From assembly GCF_007992115.1 (NCBI RefSeq), contig NZ_BJZQ01000015.1, positions 24,399 through 88,398 on the forward strand: DNA of 64,000 bases. The letters are read 5' to 3'. The DNA comes from Aeromicrobium flavum (lineage in GTDB: Bacteria > Actinomycetota > Actinomycetes > Propionibacteriales > Nocardioidaceae). Shown piece after piece: positions 18,701 to 25,118 of the stretch. The notes below the pieces were generated by a model. It worked only from the letters and a program-made list of their open reading frames with translations. It did not search any database and was not told where the DNA came from. Every line of letters begins with the position of its first letter. Position 1 is the first letter of the stretch. Position numbers and translations under genes: made by a program.

Positions 18701-19067
18701 CAGCACGCCCGTCACCGTCTTCTACGCCGGCGGTCAGGGCGTCGAGCCGGGTCAGACGACGGTCACGGTGACGGTCGCGAAGGCCCGGGCGACCCTCTCC
18801 GCCAAGGTCCTGAGCAAGAAGGTCACCACGAAGACCCGCGCGAAGGTGCGCGTCGTGGTCAGGACGCCCGGGTTCACCGAGCAGTCCGGTCGGGTCCGGA
18901 TCTACCGGGGCACGAAGCTGCTGGGCTCGGCCGCGGTGAGGGACGGGAAGGCGACGGTCACGCTGAAGCGCGTGACATCGAAGGGCAGGGTGCGGCTGAC
19001 CGCGAGGTACGGCGGCAGCTCGCTGACCGCGCCCGCGTCGCGCGCCTTCGTCCTGCGGGTGCGCTGA
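15753..19067 (+). CDS. Secreted ExeM/NucH-type extracellular nuclease with lamin-tail domain
   Basis: A 1104-residue exported protein. The signal peptide is residues 1-29 (cut after AFA). A lamin-tail domain (about 32-150, with YVELRNPTNAPIDVSGW) is followed by an OB-fold nucleic-acid-binding region (about 225-345). An endonuclease/exonuclease/phosphatase domain (about 485-815) shows LASFNVLNYF, LSLEEIEDTG, VVNHFKSKG, LLGDFNSYAKED and RASDHDPVIV, which contain the expected metal and catalytic residues. Two to three Ig-like repeats and a basic tail finish it, much like the nucleotidase before it. It should degrade extracellular DNA, giving nucleotides for that enzyme. Confidence 0.92.
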   Translation: MSRLFLRGLTALALAAGAAVAVPPAAFAAPGGTGLVIDEVYVDGGSAGAAYKLKYVELRNPTNAPIDVSGWSVQYRSSGGTGAFSGVTPLGAHEVQPGATFLVAGQGNTTAAGADLPAPDVTGSINPSGASGTIALVKSQTALTGLPAAVLADGNLVDLVGYGSSTTFEGTAAAPQDPAVTESLARTNAADTDQNGADFTKQAPSPAACGTACDVAPPPVLDATIAEIQGTDDVSPLDGDTVTTTGVVTAVYASGGFNGAYLQTPGTGGTAGEASHGLFVYGGSTAFAGSVDLGDTIEVTGPVSEFRGLTQVTATSWEDAPVAGTVTPTPVSFPLAEDRREALEGMLVDATAGTWTITDNYDTNTFGTLGLAAGDTVLPQPTNEVRPRTSAYRALVAENAARFITLDDGKSVNFTRRPDSDVPVPWLTAGNEVRTGASVTIDDVLVLDYRNNGWNLQPTVPFAAGDESATVSTTSTREAAPQDVGGAVTLASFNVLNYFTTTGEDWVAAGGECDYYTDRAGEPVTVDDCGEGPRGAADDADLARQQAKIVTAINTLDADVLSLEEIEDTGTLGGADRDEALKTLVAALNADAGSQRWAAVLSPTTVPANGRDVIRTAFIHQRDSVEPVGPSVILDSPAFESARAPLAQEFRPVDGDAGQDFLAVVNHFKSKGSGSGENADQGDGQGASNPARIAQAEALVDFVASLEEQADTDRVFLLGDFNSYAKEDPLAIIEDAGFINVEQRLTDEETYQFDGLHGSLDHVFASPTAFAGVTGADVWTINAPESIGREYSRFNNNVTNLFDASSPFRASDHDPVIVGYDPGEAAEVATTVTGRAPSPVWTDEAFEVDVTVSARTGSPRGTVTLSSDGKVLGSAEVSDGTATVTVPANSLEAGRQALDLAFAGAGRYADSTGTVEVDVRAESTLVATASRGTYGKPTTITVTGAPGANGLTYATVEGRVLASALMVDGRAVLRVPGTALRPGSTPVTVFYAGGQGVEPGQTTVTVTVAKARATLSAKVLSKKVTTKTRAKVRVVVRTPGFTEQSGRVRIYRGTKLLGSAAVRDGKATVTLKRVTSKGRVRLTARYGGSSLTAPASRAFVLRVR

Positions 19068-19086
19068 CCGCACGAGGGGGAAGGCC

Positions 19087-19124
19087 GGACGGCTCCAGGA
19101 CCGAGGGAGGTCCTGGGGCCGTCC
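19087..19124. terminator. Bidirectional terminator between convergent genes
   Basis: A 16-base-pair stem with one wobble pair and a 6-base loop fills most of the 63-base gap between the nuclease (+) and the methyltransferase (-), so it can serve both. Confidence 0.75.
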
Positions 19125-19130
19125 TCCCAC

Positions 19131-19976
19131 TCAGACGACCTCGGCAGTCACCAGCAGGTACTCCCACTGCATCGTGAAGCCGTCGTCGGTGTGCTCGCCC
19201 TCGCGCTCGCCCAGGGCGGCAAGGTCACGATCGATCGCCGCGATCTTCTCGGGGTCGCCGCCCTGGGCGGTGTAGGCCGTGATCGTCGGGCCGTAGTGGG
19301 CCGCGAAGAAGTCGCGGAACTCCGCGCCGTCCCGGAACCGGGTGACCGGCAGGGTGAGGCGGCGGAACCGCAGGTCGCGCACCCGGTCGCCGAACAGGGC
19401 GCGGACGTGGTCCTCGGTGCCCCACAGCGGAGGCGGTGACGCTCCGGCCGGCGGCGGCGGCACGTAGGGCTTCATGGTGGCGAACAGATGGCCGATCGTG
19501 CCCTCCGGTGTCCAGGACACGAGGCCGATCCGGCCGCCCGGCCGGCACGTGCGGACCAGCTCGTCGGCCGCCGCTTGATGGTGGGGCGCGAACATCACGC
19601 CGATGCACGACATGACGACGTCGAACGCCGCGTCCTCGTACGGCAGGTCCTCGGCGTCGGCCACCTCCCACGCCATCGTGTCGTCGGGGTGGCACTCCCG
19701 GCCCGCGTCGAGCAGCTCCGGGGTCAGGTCCGACGCGACGACGTCCGCGCCGCGCCGGGCTGCGCGCACGGCGGCGCTGCCGGTGCCGGCTGCCACGTCG
19801 AGGACGCGCTCGCCCTCGACGACGGCGAGCGCGTCGACCAGGACGCCTCCCAAGGCGGAGACGACCTCGCGGCAGACGCGCGGGTAGTCGCCCGAGGCCC
19901 ACATCCTCGCGTGGCGGGCCTTCAGGTCGTGGTCCTGCTGGGCCGCGGAGGCGGCCGTGGTCTCGGTGGTGCTCAT
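19131..19976 (-). CDS. Class I SAM-dependent methyltransferase (UbiE/Methyltransf_11 type)
   Basis: A 281-residue cytoplasmic methyltransferase. Motif I, which binds SAM, is VLDVAAGTGSAAVRAA at about 70-85; the acidic loop is VVASDLTPELL and post-motif II is YEDAAFDVVMSCIGVMFAP. The substrate is unknown; the fold family acts on small molecules. AGGAAG lies eight bases before the ATG at 19976. It is divergent from an HxlR regulator, which is likely to control it. Confidence 0.85.
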   Translation of the reverse strand: MSTTETTAASAAQQDHDLKARHARMWASGDYPRVCREVVSALGGVLVDALAVVEGERVLDVAAGTGSAAVRAARRGADVVASDLTPELLDAGRECHPDDTMAWEVADAEDLPYEDAAFDVVMSCIGVMFAPHHQAAADELVRTCRPGGRIGLVSWTPEGTIGHLFATMKPYVPPPPAGASPPPLWGTEDHVRALFGDRVRDLRFRRLTLPVTRFRDGAEFRDFFAAHYGPTITAYTAQGGDPEKIAAIDRDLAALGEREGEHTDDGFTMQWEYLLVTAEVV

Positions 19977-20032
19977 GGTGTCTCTTCCTGTGAGGTGCTT
20001 CCCCCACAGAGTCCGTCCGCGCCCGGCGGTGA

Positions 20033-20052
20033 TACCAGTTCTGTTTCTGTAC
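20033..20052. promoter_or_regulatory. Possible HxlR operator in the divergent promoter
   Basis: The bases around TACCAG-(8)-CTGTAC form an imperfect inverted repeat that is richer in A and T than its surroundings. It sits midway between the methyltransferase and the HxlR gene. The symmetry is weak. Confidence 0.3.
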
Positions 20053-20121
20053 CGCCGCCCACCGGGGACTGGTGTGCGGTGCCGTCGCGGGCGCACGATG
20101 AGCAGGACGAAGGAGCTTCAC

Positions 20122-20808
20122 ATGGCGACGTCCTACGGCCAGTTCTGTCCGCTCGCGAAGGCGATGGAGATCCTCGACGAGCGCTGGACGATCCTGATCG
20201 TCCGCGAGCTCCTGCTGGGCAGCACGCGCTTCAACGAGCTGCGCCGGGGCGTGCCACGGATGTCGCCCGCCCTGTTGTCGAAGCGACTGCAGTCGCTCGA
20301 GCGGAACGGGATCGTCGACCACGTCGACGGTGGCTACCGGCTGACCGCGTGCGGCCGCGACCTGCACACGGCGGTCATGAGCCTGGGCGTCTGGGGCCTG
20401 CGCTGGGTGGAGGACTTCGGCGACGAGGACCTCGACCCGCACCTGCTGATGTGGGACATCCGGCGCACGATCCCGGTCGCCGCGTGGCCGGCCGGCCGCA
20501 CCTGCGTCGCCCTGGAGTTCACCGACCTGGCCCGCGCCGGGCGCTGGTGGCTCGTGGTCGCCGACGGTTCCGTCGACACGTGCGACCACGACCCCGGGTA
20601 CGAGGTGGCCGCGACGGTGCGGTCGAGTCTGCGCACGATGACGCGCGTCTGGCGCGGCGACGTCTCGTGGGACCGCGCGGTGCGGGCCGAGCAGGTGCAG
20701 GTCGAGGCGCCGCGGGACGTGCGCGCCGAGGTGCCGGTCTGGCTCGGACGGTCGATGCTCGCCGACGCCCTCGCCGCGCAGGAGGGTGCTCGGGTCAGCG
20801 CGGGATGA
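20122..20808 (+). CDS. HxlR family transcriptional regulator with C-terminal extension
   Basis: A 228-residue protein. Residues 6-100 form the HxlR winged helix: CPLAKAMEILDERWTILIVRELLLGSTRFNELRRGVPRMSP, with the family's conserved Cys near the N-terminus. The rest (about 110-228) is a second domain that resembles SCP2/sterol-carrier-like ligand pockets fused to HxlR in some actinobacteria; that identification is uncertain. AAGGAG seven bases upstream supports the ATG at 20122 over an ATG eight codons earlier. It probably regulates the divergent methyltransferase. Confidence 0.88.
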   Translation: MATSYGQFCPLAKAMEILDERWTILIVRELLLGSTRFNELRRGVPRMSPALLSKRLQSLERNGIVDHVDGGYRLTACGRDLHTAVMSLGVWGLRWVEDFGDEDLDPHLLMWDIRRTIPVAAWPAGRTCVALEFTDLARAGRWWLVVADGSVDTCDHDPGYEVAATVRSSLRTMTRVWRGDVSWDRAVRAEQVQVEAPRDVRAEVPVWLGRSMLADALAAQEGARVSAG

Positions 20809-21286
20809 CGACGTCGACCAGGGTCGCGGACTCGGCGTCGAGTTCGGCCCACGGCAGGTCGGCGTCCAGCACGGCGATCGCCGACGTCGGGAAGCCGGCA
20901 CGGATCTGGTTCACGAGGTCGGGGTCGGAGGCGCCGTCGGCGAGCCGGGCGGCCAGGCCGGGGGTTCCGGGCGCGTGGCCGACGAGCAGCACGGTCTGCA
21001 CCAGCGGATCCACCTGGTTGACCGCGGCGAGCAGGTCACCGGTCCACGCCTCGTAGAGCTGGTCGAGGTACGCCACGGGCGCGTCGATCCCGGTGGCCGC
21101 GAACGTCTCGCGCGTGCGCCGGGCCGACGAGCACAGCACGGCGTCGACGGTGCCGACGTGCTCGCGGATCCAGTCGCCGGCCAGCGCGGCCTCGCGGCGA
21201 CCCCGGTCGGCCAGCGGTCGCTCGACGTCCTCGATCCCGTCCGGCCACGCGGCCTTGCCGTGGCGCATCAGCAGCAGTCGACCCAT
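20795..21286 (-). CDS. sixA: SixA-type phosphohistidine phosphatase
   Basis: A 163-residue protein of the histidine-phosphatase superfamily. The catalytic motif LLLMRHGKA contains the nucleophile His9, with SSARRTRET and the second histidine in LLVGHAPG. Its length matches the short SixA group, which removes phosphate from phosphohistidine on signalling or PTS proteins. It overlaps the end of the HxlR gene tail to tail by 14 bases. Confidence 0.88.
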   Translation of the reverse strand: MGRLLLMRHGKAAWPDGIEDVERPLADRGRREAALAGDWIREHVGTVDAVLCSSARRTRETFAATGIDAPVAYLDQLYEAWTGDLLAAVNQVDPLVQTVLLVGHAPGTPGLAARLADGASDPDLVNQIRAGFPTSAIAVLDADLPWAELDAESATLVDVVIPR

Positions 21287-21292
21287 GCCGCG

Positions 21293-21298
21293 AGTCTA
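21293..21298 (-). promoter_or_regulatory. Leaderless-type -10 box for sixA
   Basis: On the minus strand, TAGACT stands six bases before the ATG at 21286, with no ribosome site. Confidence 0.6.
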
Positions 21299-21318
21299 GA
21301 TCGGGACGTCGTCCCGCG

Positions 21319-21387
21319 AGATGTGTAGCGGTGTCCGCCCGAATCTGGCCGCGAGGGCCGAAACCGGGTGGACACCGCTACACATCT
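21319..21387. repeat. Long inverted repeat between fprA and sixA
   Basis: Two perfect 18-base arms, 21319-21336 and 21370-21387, are separated by 33 bases; with wobble pairing the stem can extend to about 23 pairs. It fills the gap between the 3' end of the ferredoxin reductase and the sixA promoter. It could terminate the reductase transcript, but the arm length and 33-base loop also suit a small dispersed palindromic element. Confidence 0.8.
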
Positions 21388-21406
21388 GGCGCGCGGAGGC
21401 GCGAGG

Positions 21407-22774
21407 TCAGCCGCGAGCGATCGAGACCATGTCCTCGCGCGGGACGACCTTCTTGCGCTCGCGCGGGTGGGCGTCGTTGGCGCCGAGGGACTCCTCGTGG
21501 GCGTCGAGCTTCTCCCAGCCCTCCCACGTCGTGTACTCCACGCCACGGCTGTCGAGGTGACGGTCGAACGCCTCACGCTCGGCGAACTCCGGCGCGGGCA
21601 GGCTCGGAAGGTCCTCGACGAGCATCTTGATCGTCTGGGCCGCGTCGGACTTCGTGTGGCCGATCAGGCCGACCGGACCGCGCTTGATCCAGCCAGTGGC
21701 GTAGACCCCCGGCAGCGGGGTGCCGTCGATGTCGAGCACGTGCCCGCCGTCGTTGGGCAGCACGCCCGCGGTGGCGTCGAAGGGCAGCCCCGGCAGGTTG
21801 TCGGAGTAGTAGCCGATGGCGCGGTAGACGGCCTGGATCGGCCAGTCCTTGAACTGGCCGGTGCCGCGGACGTTGCCGGTCCCGTCGAGCTCGGTGATCT
21901 CGGTGCGCAGGCCGACGACCTTGCCGTCCTCACCGAGGATCTCGACCGGGCTCTGGCAGAAGTGGATGTGGATGCGGTGCGGCGCGCCCGAGGGCTCCTT
22001 CGCCAGGTAGTCGCCCAGGACCTTGACGACGAGCTTCTGGCTCTTGGCGGCGGCGAGCGCCTCCATCGAGCCGTGGTCGAACTCGTAGCCCTCGGGGTGC
22101 ACGACGACGTCGATCGTGGGGGAGTGGCTCAGCTCGCGCAGCTCCATCGGCGTGAACTTGACCTGCGCCGGACCGCGGCGGGCGAACACGTGCACGTCGG
22201 TGGTGGCGTTGTTCTTGAGGCCCTCGTACACGTTGTCGGGGATCTCGGTGACGAGCAGCTCGTCGGCCGTCTTGGCCAGGATGCGGGCGACGTCGAGGCC
22301 CACGTTGCCGACGCCGAGGACGGCGATCTCCTTGGCGTGCGGCTGGAAGTCCCACTCGCGCGGGGCGTCGGGGTGACCGTCGTACCAGTAGACGAAGTCG
22401 GCGGCGCCGTACGAGCCGTCGAGGTCGACGCCCGGGATCTCGAGCTCACGGTCGCGGCGGGCTCCGGTGGCGAACACGACGGCGTCGTAGAACCCCTTGA
22501 GGTCCTCGAGCTTGATGTCGGTGCCGAAGTTGACGTTGCCGAAGAAGCGGATGTCCTCGTTGGCCATCACGCGCTTGAGCGCCTTGATGATCTCCTTGAT
22601 CCGCGGGTGGTCGGGGGCCACGCCGTAGCGGATCAGGCCGAACGGGGTCGGGTCGCGATCGAGGATGTCGACGGTGACGTCGAGGTCCTCGGTCTTGGTG
22701 AGGATGTCGGCGGCGTACACGCCCGCGGGGCCGGCGCCGACGACGGCGACGCGCACCTTCCTGTCCACAGTCAT
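21407..22774 (-). CDS. fprA: Ferredoxin/adrenodoxin-type NADP+ reductase
   Basis: A 455-residue flavoprotein of the FprA/adrenodoxin reductase group, distinct from plant-type reductases. The FAD motif is VAVVGAGPAGVYAAD (Gly13-Gly18). ILDRDPTPFGLIRYGVAPDHP is the family's hallmark. VLGVGNVGLDVARIL is the NADPH site and ATGWIKRGPVGLIGHTK closes the FAD site. It moves electrons between NADPH and ferredoxin, supplying P450s or other ferredoxin-dependent enzymes in the cytoplasm. Confidence 0.95.
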   Translation of the reverse strand: MTVDRKVRVAVVGAGPAGVYAADILTKTEDLDVTVDILDRDPTPFGLIRYGVAPDHPRIKEIIKALKRVMANEDIRFFGNVNFGTDIKLEDLKGFYDAVVFATGARRDRELEIPGVDLDGSYGAADFVYWYDGHPDAPREWDFQPHAKEIAVLGVGNVGLDVARILAKTADELLVTEIPDNVYEGLKNNATTDVHVFARRGPAQVKFTPMELRELSHSPTIDVVVHPEGYEFDHGSMEALAAAKSQKLVVKVLGDYLAKEPSGAPHRIHIHFCQSPVEILGEDGKVVGLRTEITELDGTGNVRGTGQFKDWPIQAVYRAIGYYSDNLPGLPFDATAGVLPNDGGHVLDIDGTPLPGVYATGWIKRGPVGLIGHTKSDAAQTIKMLVEDLPSLPAPEFAEREAFDRHLDSRGVEYTTWEGWEKLDAHEESLGANDAHPRERKKVVPREDMVSIARG

Positions 22775-22780
22775 GAGGCA

Positions 22781-22786
22781 AGCCTA
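22781..22786 (-). promoter_or_regulatory. Leaderless-type -10 box for fprA inside a neighbouring stop codon
   Basis: TAGGCT on the minus strand lies six bases before the ATG at 22774. Its first three bases are the TAG stop codon of the DUF952 gene upstream, so the two genes share this sequence. Confidence 0.6.
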
Positions 22787-23122
22787 AGACTCGCGGCCCA
22801 ACCGATCCGCACCCGACCGCCATCTGGACGTGGCCACGACGTAGTGCCGGGGGAGGGCGCGGTGGTAGTGCGGGAAGTCGTCGGTGCCGCGGGGGCCCTC
22901 GGCCGGCTCCCACCGCAGGTGCGGGTCGTCGGTGGGGACCTCGACGTGCAGGACCAGCAGGTCGTCGACGTCGGCGAAGAACCGCCCGGCCGTGCCGGCG
23001 ACCTGGGCGGCGGTCGACAGGTGGACGAATCCCTCGGTGCGGAGCGAGTCCGGCGCGTAGGCCTCACCCGTCCCGCGCCACCCGGCCTCGGGCACGAGGT
23101 GGAACAGCCGGTGCGGTGACAT
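22784..23122 (-). CDS. DUF952 family protein
   Basis: A 112-residue cytoplasmic protein. HLVPEAGWR, EGFVHLSTAAQVAGTA and LVLHVEVP match the DUF952 family, whose biochemical role is not established; the conserved HLS and paired acidic residues suggest an ADP-ribosyl-transferase-like fold (inference). It lies just upstream of fprA on the same strand and is divergent from the VOC protein. Confidence 0.82.
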   Translation of the reverse strand: MSPHRLFHLVPEAGWRGTGEAYAPDSLRTEGFVHLSTAAQVAGTAGRFFADVDDLLVLHVEVPTDDPHLRWEPAEGPRGTDDFPHYHRALPRHYVVATSRWRSGADRLGRES

Positions 23123-23193
23123 GGGTCGATTCTGTCCCCCTTCCGGGTGCACGATGGGTGACGTGGCCCCGCGCGGTCGGTGAAGGAGCACTC

Positions 23194-23655
23194 ATGAGCC
23201 TCGACGTCCAGATCACCTTCGACGCCCACGACCCACCGGCCCTGGCCGACTTCTGGGCCGCCGTGCTCGGCTATCACGTCCCTCCGCCACCGGGTGTCAC
23301 GCTGCCTCCCGAGGCCGACCCGTGGCAGGCCTGGGACGAGTTCCTCGAGGCGATCCAGGTCCCCGAGGAGCTGCGGCGCGCCAAGGCCGCGATCGAGGAC
23401 CCGCAGGGGAGCGGCCCGCGGCTGTTCTTCCAGCGGGTGCCCGAGGACAAGGTGGCCAAGAACCGGGTCCACCTCGACGTCCGTGTCGCGCCGGCGCTGG
23501 ACGGCGAGGCACGGATGACCGCGCTGGAGTCGGCGTGCGAGCGGCTGGTCCCGCTCGGCGCGACCCGGGTGCGACGGGTCGAGCCCGATCCGCCGCTCGA
23601 GAGCGGGTTCATCGTGATGCAGGACCCCGAGGGCAACGAGTTCTGCCTCGACTGA
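23194..23655 (+). CDS. VOC (glyoxalase-like) family protein
   Basis: A 153-residue protein with two paired beta-alpha-beta-beta-beta modules. VQITFDAHDPPALADFWAAVLGY opens the first and VHLDVRV opens the second, ending in VMQDPEGNEFCLD, whose acidic residue is the usual metal-ligand position. Such proteins are often dioxygenase-like or resistance enzymes; the substrate is unknown. AAGGAG six bases before the ATG at 23194 fixes the start. Confidence 0.85.
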   Translation: MSLDVQITFDAHDPPALADFWAAVLGYHVPPPPGVTLPPEADPWQAWDEFLEAIQVPEELRRAKAAIEDPQGSGPRLFFQRVPEDKVAKNRVHLDVRVAPALDGEARMTALESACERLVPLGATRVRRVEPDPPLESGFIVMQDPEGNEFCLD

Positions 23656-23690
23656 GCGCGCCCGCCCGAGTCTGAGAAGTCGCTGTGCGT

Positions 23691-23705
23691 CCGCCCGCAG
23701 GGCGG
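23691..23705. terminator. Short hairpin after the VOC gene
   Basis: CCGCCC-GCA-GGGCGG forms a 6-base-pair stem 36 bases after the stop. It is weak and has no T-run. Apart from this I see nothing clear in the 139-base gap. Confidence 0.35.
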
Positions 23706-23794
23706 TCACGGAGTCGATATCGGCGCGCGGGTCGCCTAGGTTGGAGGCACGACGGTTGAACGAGAAACCATCCCGCCGCCCGATCAGGAGCCCG

Positions 23795-24277
23795 ATGAAC
23801 CCGACGAAGCGTCGCAGCTACGCCGCCCTGGCCGCCTCGACCGCCCTGCTCACACTCGCCGCCTGCGGCAGTGACGCCGCGGAGGACGACGCGGACGCGA
23901 CGAGCAAGACCCCCGCCGCGACCTCCCCCGCCGCGTCCGAGCCGGCCGCCTCGGCGCCCGCCGGTGCCGCCGGCGAGTTCACGCCCGGTGACTACGAGGC
24001 CACCGGCACGTACACCTCGCCCGACGGCCAGACGCAGTCGATCGAGGTCGAGGTCGAGCTGGCCGCCGACGGCACGATCACCGACCTCGATGCCGACGGC
24101 CAGGCCGAGAGCGGCAACTCCGAGCAGTACCAGGGCAAGTTCGAGAGCGGCATCGACGCGAAGGTCGAGGGTCGCAAGATCACCGAGCTCGACATCGACA
24201 AGGTGTCCGGCTCGTCGCTGACCAGTGGTGGCTTCAACGACGCCATCGAGCAGATCATCGGCCAGGCCCGGGCCTGA
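23795..24277 (+). CDS. FMN-binding-domain lipoprotein
   Basis: A 160-residue lipoprotein. The lipobox LAAC follows a basic N-terminus (MNPTKRRS) and precedes an Ala/Ser/Pro-rich linker. The C-terminal 90 residues are an FMN_bind domain: GTYTSPDGQ, then DIDKVSGSSLTSGGFNDAIEQI. In NqrC/RnfG-type domains the second part reads SGAT and its Thr carries covalently attached FMN; here the equivalent residue is Ser141. The next gene encodes the ApbE transferase that performs such flavinylation. It should act as an extracytoplasmic one-electron carrier. AGGAG four bases before the ATG supports the start. Confidence 0.88.
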   Translation: MNPTKRRSYAALAASTALLTLAACGSDAAEDDADATSKTPAATSPAASEPAASAPAGAAGEFTPGDYEATGTYTSPDGQTQSIEVEVELAADGTITDLDADGQAESGNSEQYQGKFESGIDAKVEGRKITELDIDKVSGSSLTSGGFNDAIEQIIGQARA

Positions 24278-24284
24278 GCCGCCC

Positions 24285-25118
24285 ATGACCTCCGAGTGGC
24301 GTTTCGACGCACTCGGAACTCCGTGGTCGATCGGGACCCCCGACCCGATCGGCCCCGGACCGCGAGCCGCGATCACGTCCCGGATCGAGCAGTTCGACCG
24401 GACGTGGTCGCGGTTCCGCGACGACGCCACCGTCCACGCGCTGCGCCACGACGCCGCCGTCGACCTGGGCCCGGACGCACCGTCGATCCTGGCCGTCTAC
24501 GACCGCCTCTTCGCCCTGACCGGGGGAGCGGTGAGCCCCCTGGTCGGGGGTGCGCTGGAGCAGCTGGGCTACGGCGGCGGCTACTCGCTGTCCCCCTCCG
24601 GCGAGCCCGTGCGGATCCCGTCGTGGGCCGACTGCGAGCTCGACGGCACGGTCCTGCGGGTGCCCGGCCCCGTCGTGCTCGACATCGGCGCGGTCGGCAA
24701 GGGTTGGCTCGCCGGCCAGGTGGCGGCGATGGTCGACCAGCCGTGCGTCGTCGACGCCAGCGGCGACCTCGTCAACCGCTCCGGCCACGTCCTGCGGGTG
24801 GCGCTGGAGGACCCGCAGGACCCCGAGCTGGCCGTCGGCGTCGTGGAGGTGCCCGACGGCGAGGCCCTGTGCGGCTCGGCCAGCAACCGGCGGCGCTGGT
24901 CGGCTGACCTCCACCACGTCCTCGACGCCCGGTCCGGCCGCCCCACGCGCGAGGTCGTCGCGGCGTGGGCCGGCGGGCCCGACGCGGGGTGGGCCGACGG
25001 CCTGGCGACGGCGGCCTTCTTCACGGCCGAGCTGCCGGTCGCGGGACACTGGTGGGCGGCGCTCGGCCGCGACCGGCGGATCGTCGCGCACGGAGTTCCC
25101 GGAGAGGTGTTCGCATGA
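24285..25118 (+). CDS. apbE: FAD:protein FMN transferase
   Basis: A 277-residue ApbE-family protein. FDRTWSRFRDDA, LDIGAVGKGWLAGQVA (the FAD-binding region), VDASGDL and DARSGRP are family motifs, and the C-terminal acidic DAGWADGLATAAF belongs to the magnesium site. No signal peptide is evident, so the site of action is unclear; ApbE enzymes usually work outside the membrane. It starts seven bases after the FMN-binding lipoprotein, its obvious substrate, and overlaps the next gene (ATGA). Confidence 0.92.
   Translation: MTSEWRFDALGTPWSIGTPDPIGPGPRAAITSRIEQFDRTWSRFRDDATVHALRHDAAVDLGPDAPSILAVYDRLFALTGGAVSPLVGGALEQLGYGGGYSLSPSGEPVRIPSWADCELDGTVLRVPGPVVLDIGAVGKGWLAGQVAAMVDQPCVVDASGDLVNRSGHVLRVALEDPQDPELAVGVVEVPDGEALCGSASNRRRWSADLHHVLDARSGRPTREVVAAWAGGPDAGWADGLATAAFFTAELPVAGHWWAALGRDRRIVAHGVPGEVFA

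Noticed and set aside
21319..21387. Integron attC site or tRNA-like element
   Set aside because: No attC core sites, no integrase nearby and no cloverleaf; it is a simple two-arm inverted repeat.
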